Shown: one piece after another, positions 1 to 8,989 of the stretch
How positions within the stretch are numbered: the stretch's first letter is position 1
How the letters are laid out: each line of letters begins with the position of its first letter
DNA from: Chryseolinea soli
GTDB taxonomy: Bacteria > Bacteroidota > Bacteroidia > Cytophagales > Cyclobacteriaceae
Length of the DNA stretch: 64,000 nt
NCBI RefSeq assembly: GCF_003589925.1
Contig: NZ_CP032382.1
Location: 4,588,001-4,652,000, forward strand
Direction: 5' to 3'
Notes under the pieces: model-generated
What the model was told of the DNA's origin: nothing
Seen by the model: the letters and a program-made list of their open reading frames with translations, nothing else
Database searches by the model: none
Translations under genes and position numbers: made by a program

Positions 1-88
1 GTAGCGATTTTTTTAAGTGTTACGTATAACTACGTACTGCAAAAGAAATATGTATTTAAATAGGCGCGTACGGCGCGCATGAAGTGTG

Positions 89-2626
89 ATGTATAGAATA
101 AGTATAGTGATCGGTCTTTGGATGAGTGCAATCGCGGTGTTTGGACAGACCACCGTGAGCGGCGTCGTGACCGATGCTGAAACGAAAGAACCCCTGCCTT
201 TCGTGAACGTTTTTTATGAAGGTACTACCGTGGGAAGCGTCACCGATGCCGACGGCGCCTATGTGATCCATACCCCCAACCTGGAAAATGTGAATCTTCA
301 TTTTTCTTTTTTAGGGTATAAGACCGTGATCCGCAAGATCCGTCCCGGCGAAACACAGGAGCTGAACGTGAAGATGGCCCCCGACGCCAAGATCCTCGAC
401 GAGGTGACCGTTACCTCCGGCAACCAACGGGAACGCTACCGGAACAAGAACAATCCAGCTGTGGACCTCGTGCGGGAAATGATCTCCCACAAGAAAGAAA
501 ACCGGATGGAGAGCTACAACTTTGCCGAGTATGAAGAATACGAAAAGCTTCAGATGTCGCTCAGCAACATGTCGGACAAATTCAAGGATCGCAAGATCTT
601 TCGCAAATACAAGTGGCTGTTCGAAAACGTAGACACCACGACCATTCCCGGCAAAGCGCTGCTGCCCATCTACCTGCAAGAGACCTTGTCGGATCGCTAC
701 TACCGGCGCACACCCGAAAAGAACATCGCCGTCACGAAGGCCCATCAAAAAGTGAGCTTCGACGACTATATCGACAACGCGGGTCTGAGCACCTACCTGA
801 ATTATTTATACAGCGACATCGACATCTATGACAACAACACGGTGTTGCTGACCAACCAATTCCTGAGTCCCATTGCCGACAGCGCGCCGACCTTCTATAA
901 ATTCTACATTACCGACACCCTGAAAAACGTAACACCCAATTTGGTGGAGCTGGTGTTTGTGCCGCGCGATGCCGGTGGATTTTTATTTCAGGGGAAATTG
1001 TACGTTACGCTCGACACCCACTACGCCGTGCAAAAGGTGGAGATGACCGTGAACAAAAACATCAACCTGAACTGGGTACGCGAACTGCACATCGACCAGG
1101 ATTTTGTGCAAACCCCCTCGGGACGTTTCCAGGTGGTGAAGAGCCGCATGCAGTGTGATTTCGGATTGTCGAAGGGTGGGGGCGGCCTATACGGCGAACG
1201 CGTGGTCTCCTACAAAAATTTTGTTATCGACAAACCCCGCGAGCCCAAGTTTTATGAAAGCGACTCGAAGCTAACGCTCACCGACTCGGAAAAGCACAAC
1301 GACGGATTCTGGCTCTCCAATCGCCACGACTCGTTGTCTGTGGCCGAATCGAAAGTGTATCAAAATATCGACAGCCTTCAGAAGCTACCCTCCTTCAAAC
1401 GCACGATGGACATTGCCACGCTTTTGCTGGCCGGCTACAAAGGTTTTGGCTGGTGGGAGCTGGGACCGGTGAACACGTTCTACAGCTTCAACCCCGTGGA
1501 AGGTTTCCGCCTCCGGGTCGGTGGACGCACGACGCCCAAGTTCAACGAACGCCTGTATTTCGAGACCTATGGCGCCTATGGTTTTAAGGATGAGAAGTGG
1601 AAATATTTTCTGAGCGCCACCTATTCGTTTACCGGCAAATCCATCTGGCAGTTTCCGGTGCACACCCTCCGCGCGAGTTTCCAGCGCGACACAAAAATTC
1701 CCGGCCAGGAGCTGCAGTTTGTTCAGGAAGACAACTTCCTCCTTTCGTTCAAACGCGGTGTGAACGACAAGTGGCTGTACAACGACATCTGGAACATCGA
1801 CTACCTCCACGAATTCGACAGCCACTTCTCCTATAGATTAGGCTTCAAGAATTGGAAACAGATTCCGGCGGGAGGACTGAAATATGAAATCCGCGCAGAC
1901 GACACCGTGACAGAAATCCAGCAGGTGACCACTTCGGAATTTTCATTGGAGCTACGCTGGGCGCCGGGAGAGCAATTTTACCAGGGTAAAGCCTACCGGA
2001 TTCCCATTCCAAACCGGTATCCCATCGTCACGGCGCGTTTTATCGGGGGCGTGAAGGGGCTCCTGGGCGGCGAATACAATTATCAGTCGGTGGCCCTTAA
2101 TGTGTTCAAACGTTTTTATTTGTCACAATTTGGCTACACCGATGTGGTGGCCGAGGGGGGCTATGTTTTTGGCCAGGTGCCGTTCCCGCTGCTGAACATC
2201 CACCGGGCCAACCAGACGTACTCCTATCAGTTGCAGTCCTATAACCTCATGAACTTCCTGGAATTTGTGAGCGACAAATATGTGAGTGTGAACTTTGATC
2301 ACTACTTCAATGGATTTATTTTTAATAAAATTCCGTTGTTCAAAAAGTTAAAATGGCGCGAGGTGGCTACGTTCAAGTTGCTGTATGGTAGTATCCGGAG
2401 GGAGAACGATCCGAACTACAACGCGCAGACCTTTGCCTTCCCCACGAACAGCGACGGGGTGACCACCACTTATTCGCTGGCCGCGCAGCCCTATATGGAG
2501 TGCAGCGTGGGGATAGCCAACATTTTCAAGCTCATCCGTGTTGATATGGTGAAACGCCTGAGCTACCTGGATCACCCGACGATTTCGAGTTGGGGCATCC
2601 GCGCAAGATTTAAATTTGATTTTTAA
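89..2626 (+). CDS. DUF5686 / carboxypeptidase-regulatory-like outer-membrane protein
   Basis: Protein of 845 residues. The start is taken at ATG 89; a GTG directly before it (86) is also in frame. Residues 1-20 are a signal peptide ending AVFGQ. Residues about 21-100 form a carboxypeptidase-regulatory-like beta-sandwich (VSGVVTDAETKEPLPF, then FLGYKT). The rest fits the Bacteroidota DUF5686 family: long alternating strands with many aromatic residues, ending in ARFKFDF with a terminal Phe as in outer-membrane barrels. Its function is unknown; TonB-receptor-like N-terminal domains of this kind are common in envelope proteins of this phylum. It is the first of five same-strand genes with gaps of 13, 16 and 3 bases and then an overlap, so it is probably co-transcribed with the lipid genes downstream. 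No clear promoter is visible in the 88 bases before it. Confidence 0.85.
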   Translation: MYRISIVIGLWMSAIAVFGQTTVSGVVTDAETKEPLPFVNVFYEGTTVGSVTDADGAYVIHTPNLENVNLHFSFLGYKTVIRKIRPGETQELNVKMAPDAKILDEVTVTSGNQRERYRNKNNPAVDLVREMISHKKENRMESYNFAEYEEYEKLQMSLSNMSDKFKDRKIFRKYKWLFENVDTTTIPGKALLPIYLQETLSDRYYRRTPEKNIAVTKAHQKVSFDDYIDNAGLSTYLNYLYSDIDIYDNNTVLLTNQFLSPIADSAPTFYKFYITDTLKNVTPNLVELVFVPRDAGGFLFQGKLYVTLDTHYAVQKVEMTVNKNINLNWVRELHIDQDFVQTPSGRFQVVKSRMQCDFGLSKGGGGLYGERVVSYKNFVIDKPREPKFYESDSKLTLTDSEKHNDGFWLSNRHDSLSVAESKVYQNIDSLQKLPSFKRTMDIATLLLAGYKGFGWWELGPVNTFYSFNPVEGFRLRVGGRTTPKFNERLYFETYGAYGFKDEKWKYFLSATYSFTGKSIWQFPVHTLRASFQRDTKIPGQELQFVQEDNFLLSFKRGVNDKWLYNDIWNIDYLHEFDSHFSYRLGFKNWKQIPAGGLKYEIRADDTVTEIQQVTTSEFSLELRWAPGEQFYQGKAYRIPIPNRYPIVTARFIGGVKGLLGGEYNYQSVALNVFKRFYLSQFGYTDVVAEGGYVFGQVPFPLLNIHRANQTYSYQLQSYNLMNFLEFVSDKYVSVNFDHYFNGFIFNKIPLFKKLKWREVATFKLLYGSIRRENDPNYNAQTFAFPTNSDGVTTTYSLAAQPYMECSVGIANIFKLIRVDMVKRLSYLDHPTISSWGIRARFKFDF

Positions 2627-2639
2627 GCTAGCAGATCGT

Positions 2640-3377
2640 ATGAATACAACGACAACCCCCCAAGTGATACAGAAGCAACCGTTGCGCATCGTGTTGCAGC
2701 AACTGATCTATAAGGTGATCAATCCCTTCGTGAAATTTCTGGTGCGCATCGGGTTCACACCCAATGCCGTGACCACGGTGGGGCTGGTCCTGAACGTAGG
2801 CGTGGCCGCCATCTTTGTGGCCGGCGCCGAAGAAGGCAACCGCGGCGACCTGAGGTATGTGGGCTGGGCTGGAGCACTGACGCTCTTTGCCGGCCTGTTC
2901 GATATGCTCGACGGGCAGGTGGCGCGCCTGGGCAACATGAGCTCGACCTTTGGTGCACTATACGATTCAGTGTTGGACCGCTACAGCGAACTGATCATGT
3001 TCCTGGGAATTTGTTATTACCTGATCGGCCATCATTATTTTCTCAGCTCGTTGTTTGCTTTCATCGCCCTGATCGGGTCCATGATGGTGAGCTACATCCG
3101 GGCACGGGCCGAAGGTCTTGGGGTGGAGGTGAAAGGAGGGTTGATGCAACGGCCCGAGCGCGTGGTGACCATTGGGGTCTCGGCCCTGGCCTGTGGCATC
3201 ACCGCCTATTATATCGGGGGTGACTATAAACTTTTTGTTCCCGGCATTCCCTTCCAGATCTTCGAGACCATTTCCGTGTTCACCATTCCCTTGACCATCA
3301 TGGCCGTGTTGACCAACATCACGGCATTCCACAGACTACGCGAAGCGAAGAAAGCATTAGAGCAGAAAGGATTATAA
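2640..3377 (+). CDS. CDP-alcohol phosphatidyltransferase family protein
   Basis: Integral membrane enzyme of 245 residues. The family signature DGx2ARx8Gx3Dx3D is complete: D91, G92, A95, R96, G105, D109 and D113. Hydrophobic segments surround it, as expected for a six-helix membrane enzyme. The family displaces CMP from a CDP-activated lipid with an alcohol such as inositol phosphate, glycerol phosphate or serine. The exact alcohol cannot be read from the sequence. The start is ATG 2640; an upstream in-frame TTG (2616) would overlap the preceding gene and lacks support. It sits 13 bases after the DUF5686 gene and 16 before the DUF4833 gene. The neighbouring Aur1-like enzyme makes a phosphatidylinositol-type product an attractive inference, because Aur1 uses phosphatidylinositol as headgroup donor. 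Confidence 0.9.
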   Translation: MNTTTTPQVIQKQPLRIVLQQLIYKVINPFVKFLVRIGFTPNAVTTVGLVLNVGVAAIFVAGAEEGNRGDLRYVGWAGALTLFAGLFDMLDGQVARLGNMSSTFGALYDSVLDRYSELIMFLGICYYLIGHHYFLSSLFAFIALIGSMMVSYIRARAEGLGVEVKGGLMQRPERVVTIGVSALACGITAYYIGGDYKLFVPGIPFQIFETISVFTIPLTIMAVLTNITAFHRLREAKKALEQKGL

Positions 3378-3393
3378 GGATCGTTTAAGACGT

Positions 3394-3951
3394 ATGAATT
3401 TTTTATTGAGCATATGGCTGATCACGATGGGGATGGCCCCCGTCAGAGAGGCTCCAAAGGCGGAGCCGTGCGAGTGCACCATCAGCAACCAGTTCCCCAC
3501 GCCGCCAAGAGATCAGACCTCGCTCTTCTACATTCAACGAACACCCAACACCAACACCATCATGTACGAGCTGAACCTCGACCAGGGTGTGCCCAACGAA
3601 GAGGAGCCGGTTCGGGTCTATTGGTTGCGCTATGGCGAGAATGGCCAGCGGGAAGATCTTTCGTATATTCAACGTCATTATGCCTACGGCATCAAAAGCA
3701 AGAAGCTGGAGAACAACACGTTTGAACTCCGCTTTGTGTCCTATAAAAAACTTCCGTTCTACCTGTCACGTTCCGCACGCGATAATCGTTATCACATCCT
3801 GGCCACGGTCAATGGGAAGCAGATTGAAGTGAGCCGCGTGTTCCTGCAAATTGAAGGGGGAAGCTTCTGGCTTCCCAATGTGGTGTGCGCGCAGGTGAAG
3901 GGAATCGATCCGGTTTCCGGTAAAGAAGTTATTCAGTCCTTTAAACCTTAG
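3394..3951 (+). CDS. DUF4833 domain-containing exported protein
   Basis: Protein of 185 residues with a short N-terminal hydrophobic segment (MNFLLSIWLITMGMAP), probably a signal peptide or anchor. The body has the motif LFYIQRTPNTNTIMYELN followed by VRVYWLRYGENGQ, which I recognise as the DUF4833 family of Bacteroidota; the family has no assigned function that I know of. It is predicted mainly beta and periplasm-facing. It lies between a CDP-alcohol phosphatidyltransferase (16 bases upstream) and a fatty-acid-hydroxylase-like gene (3 bases downstream), so a role in envelope lipid synthesis or transport is inferred from context only. Confidence 0.8.
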   Translation: MNFLLSIWLITMGMAPVREAPKAEPCECTISNQFPTPPRDQTSLFYIQRTPNTNTIMYELNLDQGVPNEEEPVRVYWLRYGENGQREDLSYIQRHYAYGIKSKKLENNTFELRFVSYKKLPFYLSRSARDNRYHILATVNGKQIEVSRVFLQIEGGSFWLPNVVCAQVKGIDPVSGKEVIQSFKP

Positions 3952-3954
3952 GGT

Positions 3955-4572
3955 ATGAAGAAGCAATTTGTCTCCAATTCAACCGAGTCGTCGCGCATGT
4001 TCAAGAGCGACTTCCTGGAGCGGTTTTCCGTAGTCCACTACAGTGTGCCGCTGATCGTTTTTATTCCCGTGATTTTATATTTCATCTACAGCGCCTTGTT
4101 TGTCTGGCACAATAACGTCGTCACGTTCGTGGCCTGCGGCCTGGGCGGCCTCTTGTTTTGGACGCTCACCGAATATGTGATGCACCGGTTTATTTTTCAT
4201 TTCGAACCCAAGTCGAAATGGGGCCAGCGTCTTCACTTTATTTTTCACGGCGTTCACCACGACTACCCCAACGATGCCCTGCGGTTGGTCCTGCCCCCGT
4301 CGGTGAGCATTCCCCTGGCCACCGGTTTCTATTTTCTTTTCCAGGCTGTTTTGCCCCCGGATTGGGTTTCCGCCTCCTTTGCCCTCTTCATTGCCGGATA
4401 TCTTTTCTATGATATTTCGCATTATGCCCTCCATCATGCTACCTTTAAAAGCCCATTTTGGAAAAGGCTGAAACACCACCACATGCAGCATCACTACAGC
4501 GATGCCACCAAGGGCTACGGTGTGAGCTCCGCCCTTTGGGATAAAATATTCAGATCGGATTTTGAAAAATAA
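3955..4572 (+). CDS. Sterol desaturase / fatty acid hydroxylase family membrane protein
   Basis: Di-iron membrane oxygenase of 205 residues. All histidine clusters of the family are present: HRFIFH at 77-82, HGVHH at 98-102, HYALHH at 156-161 and HHHMQHH at 174-180. Hydrophobic segments at about 30-50, 55-72, 115-135 and 138-155 would anchor it. The short length and the spacing of the clusters resemble FA2H/Scs7-type hydroxylases, which 2-hydroxylate the acyl chain of ceramides, more than C4-sterol oxidases; this is a judgement by eye. It starts 3 bases after the DUF4833 gene and its last 11 bases overlap the start of the Aur1-like gene. It probably hydroxylates a lipid handled by its operon partners. 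Confidence 0.85.
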   Translation: MKKQFVSNSTESSRMFKSDFLERFSVVHYSVPLIVFIPVILYFIYSALFVWHNNVVTFVACGLGGLLFWTLTEYVMHRFIFHFEPKSKWGQRLHFIFHGVHHDYPNDALRLVLPPSVSIPLATGFYFLFQAVLPPDWVSASFALFIAGYLFYDISHYALHHATFKSPFWKRLKHHHMQHHYSDATKGYGVSSALWDKIFRSDFEK

Positions 4573-5512
4573 CCTGGATTACCCGGCGGCTGAGGCAACT
4601 AAACCTTTTGGACGTTACCTGGCCACCGCTTTGCTGGTATCGGCAGTCTATGTATTGCTCTCCGCCCTGCTCATCGGCTTCAAATCCGATCAGTTGGTGC
4701 TGGCGGGCATTTTTACGGTGCTCTATGTGTCGACCGCCATCACCCGGAAATTCATCCTGGGCTTTTCGATCTTTATCGTCTTCTGGGTCATTTTCGACTA
4801 CATGAAGGCCTTCCCCAACTACTGGTTCAACGACGTGCACATCGGCAGCCTCTACCACGCGGAGGCCCGCCTGTTCGGCATCCACACCGTCGAAGGGGTG
4901 CTGACACCCAATGAATATTTCCAGCGCCACAGCATCGTGCTAGCGGATGTGCTGGCCGGCATTTTTTACTTATGCTGGATTCCCGTGCCCCTGGGTTTTG
5001 CCGCCTATCTCTTCTTTCGCAACCGCCGGAGTTTCCTCTATTTCTCCCTCACGTTTTTGCTCACCAACCTCATCGGCTTCGTCATCTACTATCTCTACCC
5101 GGCTGCTCCTCCGTGGTATGTCCAGGAATACGGTTTCGATTTCATCGCCGGCACCCGGGGCAACACCGCCGGCCTCATCCGCTTCGACCACTTCTTCCAC
5201 ATCACCGTCTTCCAATCCCTCTACACCAAAGGCTCCAACGTCTTCGCCGCCATGCCTTCGCTGCACTCGGCCTATCCGTTGCTGGTACTGTACCACTCCT
5301 GGAAAAACAAAATGGGCCTCATGAAGATCGTCTTTGCGATCATTACGGTGGGCATTTGGTTTGCGGCGGTCTATACGAGTCACCATTACATTTTGGATGT
5401 CCTGGCCGGCATTGCCGTGGCAGTCACCGGAATCGTGCTTTTTCAAATGATGCTGGCGAAAAGTAAGGGATTCGCTGGTTTTGTGGAGCGGTATGCTGGG
5501 GTGATTTCTTAG
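4562..5512 (+). CDS. PAP2-superfamily protein, Aur1-like inositol phosphorylceramide synthase
   Basis: Polytopic membrane enzyme of 316 residues. The PAP2 catalytic motifs appear in the Aur1 form: YPAAPPWY at 179-186, a segment GLIRFD at 204-209, PSLHS at 232-236 and HYILD with H275 and D279. Yeast Aur1-type inositol phosphorylceramide synthases share the PPWY, GLxRxD and PSLHS pattern, so transfer of phosphoinositol (or a related headgroup) to ceramide or diacylglycerol is the favoured role; a plain lipid phosphatase is the alternative. The only plausible start is TTG 4562, since the next in-frame Met lies at residue 81 inside the membrane domain. This start overlaps the hydroxylase stop by 11 bases, suggesting translational coupling. 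Stop at 5512 ends the operon. Confidence 0.85.
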   Translation: MKNNLDYPAAEATKPFGRYLATALLVSAVYVLLSALLIGFKSDQLVLAGIFTVLYVSTAITRKFILGFSIFIVFWVIFDYMKAFPNYWFNDVHIGSLYHAEARLFGIHTVEGVLTPNEYFQRHSIVLADVLAGIFYLCWIPVPLGFAAYLFFRNRRSFLYFSLTFLLTNLIGFVIYYLYPAAPPWYVQEYGFDFIAGTRGNTAGLIRFDHFFHITVFQSLYTKGSNVFAAMPSLHSAYPLLVLYHSWKNKMGLMKIVFAIITVGIWFAAVYTSHHYILDVLAGIAVAVTGIVLFQMMLAKSKGFAGFVERYAGVIS

Positions 5513-5516
5513 GAGC

Positions 5517-5752
5517 GAGAACTTCTGGCTACTGACTACTAACTCCTGGCCTGGATCTCAGGATCTGAGTTTGAATTACAGGTATTGGCTACTGACTACT
5601 GACTACTAGAATACCGAGAACAAGCTTCTGGCTACTGGACTCTAAATCTGAACGCTAGATTCTGAATTTGACTCTGGCAATTAACTCCTGGCTCCTGGCT
5701 CCTGGATTCTGGCTCCTGATTTCAACTCCTGACTCCCAGCTCCTGATTTAAT
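5517..5752. repeat. Degenerate CTGGCTCCTGG-type repeat tract
   Basis: The 3' flank of the lipid operon is filled with imperfect copies of short units such as TGGCTACTGACTACT and AACTCCTGGCTCCTGG. The tract continues into the 3' end of the TetR gene on the other strand and encodes its last 20 or so residues. A related patch (AACTCCTGGCTTCTGAC, then CTTCTGGCTCCT) is found at 24545-24574, so this is likely one member of a dispersed repeat family. The unit is not regular enough for a tandem repeat array or CRISPR. Confidence 0.7.
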
Positions 5753-6343
5753 CCCGTGGCAAATCAGATCCAAAATCACCTCCAACCGGTCACCCATTTT
5801 CTTAATGCGGCAATCCTCCAGCAATCCCATCTCAATGCCTCGCGTGGCGCTCAGCATGATATGACTCAGGTCGTCCAGGTCCTGGTCCGTGATGCGTTTG
5901 AATTCGTTGTTGTAGATGCCGAAGACGAGGATGTCGCGGAGGAGTTCCAGTTCCTGGGCTTCGAAGTTTTTCTTGAGTCCTTTGATCAGTTGGGGGTTCT
6001 CGGAGATCTCGCCAAAGACAATGCCGTAGAGGTTGGCTTTTTGGTTGATGGCCCTGATCTTGCTGATGGTGAACATACGGAGTTTTTCCTCGGCGGTGCA
6101 GGCCTTCTCCACGGCAGCTTTCACCTGGCTGAAGACTTCCTGCATGTCTTCGCGGATCACGGCATCGAAGATCTCGTCTTTGCTTTCGTAGTAATAGTAT
6201 AGCGTACTCTTGCCTTTTCCCACGGCCTTGGCAATGTCTTCCATGGTGGTTTTGAAAAGGCCAAAGCGCTGGAATAGGGTCCGGGAAGCTTTGAGGACTT
6301 CCACGCGGATAAGTTCATCTTTGGAGAGGACGACGACGCTCAT
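5681..6343 (-). CDS. TetR/AcrR family transcriptional regulator
   Basis: Regulator of 220 residues. The N-terminal helix-turn-helix is typical: ASRTLFQRFGLFKTTMEDIA, then GKGKSTLYYYYESKDEIF. The C-terminal part is helical and would bind a ligand. The conserved fold seems to end near LDLICHGIK; the last 20 residues (GAGSQELKSGARIQEPGARS) are encoded by the neighbouring degenerate repeat, so they look like a late extension. The target is unknown. It is convergent with the lipid operon and divergent from the lipoprotein gene at 6558, either of which could be regulated. The start ATG at 6343 is the only good one before the helix-turn-helix. Confidence 0.88.
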   Translation of the reverse strand: MSVVVLSKDELIRVEVLKASRTLFQRFGLFKTTMEDIAKAVGKGKSTLYYYYESKDEIFDAVIREDMQEVFSQVKAAVEKACTAEEKLRMFTISKIRAINQKANLYGIVFGEISENPQLIKGLKKNFEAQELELLRDILVFGIYNNEFKRITDQDLDDLSHIMLSATRGIEMGLLEDCRIKKMGDRLEVILDLICHGIKSGAGSQELKSGARIQEPGARS

Positions 6344-6557
6344 CTAATTTTTTGACCAATTTCGTTTTGGAGTCTAAAATTACGATAAATATACAAGAGC
6401 AGGAAGGGTTTGTACCATTTGTGCCGTAATAGATGGCTTGAAAATCGGGTTTCTTTTAACTGGCCATCCCAATTCAGGAACGGTTGAAAGCGGGGATAAT
6501 AGAGGGGGTCAAGTTTTGCGTTCTAGGTATATTTACGGACCAAGAAAATGTATCCCT

Positions 6558-7040
6558 GTGAAAAGAAGCATGTACTGTTTGAACGCCACGACCAGCTCCG
6601 TCCTGAAACTGTTGCTATGCGCTGTGGGGTTAGCGGCTTGCAGGCCGGAGAGCAAACCAACGTTCACCGATACAAAGGCCGTGAGCAAAGAATACGCCAC
6701 CACGTTCAAGTTTCGCCCCGGTGCGTTAGTGATCGTGGAGGATTACGAAAAAATGTCGGATGCCAGCGATAATACGCCTCCCAAGGCCATACGCGAGCTG
6801 CGCGACGAGGCCACCATCGGCAAGATCCTTGCCCTCGCTGCGGCGCTCCCCGACGAAGGACAGATCATGAAAAAGATGGCCAACGTCCCCCTGTTGCGGA
6901 CCACGTTGATGTATGCGGACGACACCATTTTCTTCGATTACTACAACGCCTCCGTGAAAACCCCGAGGACTTCTTTCTATGCTAATCCTCCGCAGGAAGA
7001 GAAGGCGTTGTACGAGCTGTTGCAGTCGTTGGTAAAGTGA
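6558..7040 (+). CDS. Putative lipoprotein, unknown function
   Basis: Small exported protein. The start is GTG 6558 (KRSMYCLNATTSS follows) or ATG 6570 four codons later; the ORF extends upstream to 6438 but that part is not signal-like. A hydrophobic stretch ends in the lipobox GLAAC, predicting lipid attachment at that Cys. The mature part of about 130 residues has no motif I recognise; it contains MKKMANVPLLRTTLMYADD and is mixed charged and aromatic. It stands alone between the TetR gene and the Cache-GAF sensor. Confidence 0.7.
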   Translation: MKRSMYCLNATTSSVLKLLLCAVGLAACRPESKPTFTDTKAVSKEYATTFKFRPGALVIVEDYEKMSDASDNTPPKAIRELRDEATIGKILALAAALPDEGQIMKKMANVPLLRTTLMYADDTIFFDYYNASVKTPRTSFYANPPQEEKALYELLQSLVK

Positions 7041-7231
7041 AAGGAAACGGTGAAACAAACCGTTGAGGGAGCTGATCATAGGTTGAATAAGCAGTCAATT
7101 TACGTCTAACGCGCTGTCTTCCACCTACATGTCAATATCAACCTTTCACTCACCCGGGACACCCACCTGATAATCGGGGGGCGGTCCGGCTCTTCCAATG
7201 TGGAAATTTGCAGTCTCAACTACCCCCAGAT

Positions 7232-8989
7232 ATGAAATTAAGACAAAAGATCACGCTCCTGATCAGCCTTGCTCTGCTGGTGCCTACTGTTGTCATCAGC
7301 ACGGTAGCCATCTACAAGATCAAAAGCCAAGCCAACCGCGACATTGCGGAGTATCACGACGAGGAGTTTGCTCAGCTTAAAGTCTATCTGAAACACATTA
7401 CCGACATCGCCTATGGCGTGATCGAAGCGCAACACAAAGCGCTCGCCGATTCGATCACCCGCTTCAACCAACACGCCGACTCCACCCAGGCCAAGCGGTC
7501 GCTCACACCGGCTATGATGGACCCCGCCTTGCAAGAATTGTCGTCCATCCGCTTCGACAATGGCGAAGGCTATTTTTGGGTGACCGACAACAAGCTTCCT
7601 TTCCCCACCATGCTGATGCATGCCGAAAAGAAAGACCTGAAAGGCAAGGTGCTGGACGATCCCAAACACAACGTGGAAAAGGAGAAAGGCCGCAACATCT
7701 ACCAGGTCCGTGCCGAGCGTGCCAATGCCGACGGCGATGCGTTTGTGGAATACATTATGAAAAAGCCCGGCACGCAGGAAGTGGTGAACAAGATCTCCTA
7801 CTCGCGTTTATATAAGCCCCTGGGCTGGATCGTGTCTACCGGGTTTTATACCGATGCGATCGATCAGGCGGTCGCGGAAAAAAAAGCAGCGTCAAACCAG
7901 CAAGTGGGGCAGATGGTTTTCTTCATTCTGGCGCTGGCAGCCTTTATCCTGGCCGTTGGACTGACGGTGTCCATCTATTTTAGCAAGGCGTTGACCACCG
8001 CTATTCTCAACATCAAAGATACGCTGGAGCAATTGGCGCAAGGACGCCAGGTGGAACAAGTGCATGTGCACCGCCGCGATGAGATCGGCTCGATGACGCA
8101 CTCGCTCAATGCGCTGGTGCTCGGACTGTCGTCGTATACTTCCTTTGCCAAAGAGATCGGCGAGGGCAACTTGCAACAGACCTTCACGCCCCTGAGCCAG
8201 CAGGATATTCTCGGCAACGAATTGCTGTCGATGCGCAACAACCTGAAAAAAGCGGCCGACGAAAAAGCCATTCGCGATTGGGCCAACGAAGGCCTGGCAT
8301 CGCTTGGCGAGGTGCTGCGCCGCAACAACATGAACACCCAGGAACTCGCCACGGAGACGCTGCGGGAATTGGTGAAATACACGAAGATGAACCAGGCGGC
8401 GCTCTTCATGATGGAAGAAGGATCGGGCGAGAACGATCAATATTTGCAATTGGTGGCGGCCTACGCTTATGAGCGAAGAAAATATATGCAGAAGACCATT
8501 GCCGTTGGAGAGGGTATGGTGGGCCAGTGTGTGTTGGAGCGCGGCACGATTCACTTGCGTGAAGTGCCCGAGGAGTATGTCAACATCACGTCGGGCCTGG
8601 GTCATGCCGTGCCGCGGACGTTGTTGATCATGCCGCTGATCTATAATGAGGTGGTATACGGTGTTTTGGAGATGGCTTCGTTCCGCGAATTTGGTGATCA
8701 CGAGATCGCCTTCCTGGAAAAGATCGCCCAAAGCATTGCGGGCACCATCGCTAGCGTCCAGACCAATGAACGCACAAAAAAGTTACTGGAACAGAGCCAG
8801 CAGATGTCGGAGGAGATGAAAGCGCAGGAAGAAGAATTGCGCCAGAACCAGGAAGAGCTTCAGGCTACCTCCGAACAAATGCGTCGCCGGCAGGTGGAGT
8901 TGGAAAAAGAGAACGAGCGCTTGAAAGATACGCTTCGTTCGTCGGGGGTTGACGTCCAGACAACACGCACAGCTTATCAGACCGTATGA
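7232..8989 (+). CDS. Cache-HAMP-GAF sensor with C-terminal coiled coil, no output domain
   Basis: Membrane sensor of 585 residues. Order: transmembrane helix at about 5-26; periplasmic single Cache domain of the sCache_2 type (GYFWVTDNKLPFPTMLMH, GRNIYQ, GWIVSTGFY); second transmembrane helix near 208-230; HAMP linker (RRDEIGSMTHSLNAL); GAF domain (KMNQAALFMMEE to GVLEMASF); a Glu/Gln-rich coiled coil to the end. There is no kinase, cyclase, GGDEF or methyl-accepting domain, so it must act through a partner. The start is ATG 7232; TTG 7208 is less likely. The stop overlaps the start of the porin gene in the form ATGA at 8986-8989, implying coupled translation. Cache domains of this type often bind small carboxylates or amines. 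Confidence 0.85.
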   Translation: MKLRQKITLLISLALLVPTVVISTVAIYKIKSQANRDIAEYHDEEFAQLKVYLKHITDIAYGVIEAQHKALADSITRFNQHADSTQAKRSLTPAMMDPALQELSSIRFDNGEGYFWVTDNKLPFPTMLMHAEKKDLKGKVLDDPKHNVEKEKGRNIYQVRAERANADGDAFVEYIMKKPGTQEVVNKISYSRLYKPLGWIVSTGFYTDAIDQAVAEKKAASNQQVGQMVFFILALAAFILAVGLTVSIYFSKALTTAILNIKDTLEQLAQGRQVEQVHVHRRDEIGSMTHSLNALVLGLSSYTSFAKEIGEGNLQQTFTPLSQQDILGNELLSMRNNLKKAADEKAIRDWANEGLASLGEVLRRNNMNTQELATETLRELVKYTKMNQAALFMMEEGSGENDQYLQLVAAYAYERRKYMQKTIAVGEGMVGQCVLERGTIHLREVPEEYVNITSGLGHAVPRTLLIMPLIYNEVVYGVLEMASFREFGDHEIAFLEKIAQSIAGTIASVQTNERTKKLLEQSQQMSEEMKAQEEELRQNQEELQATSEQMRRRQVELEKENERLKDTLRSSGVDVQTTRTAYQTV

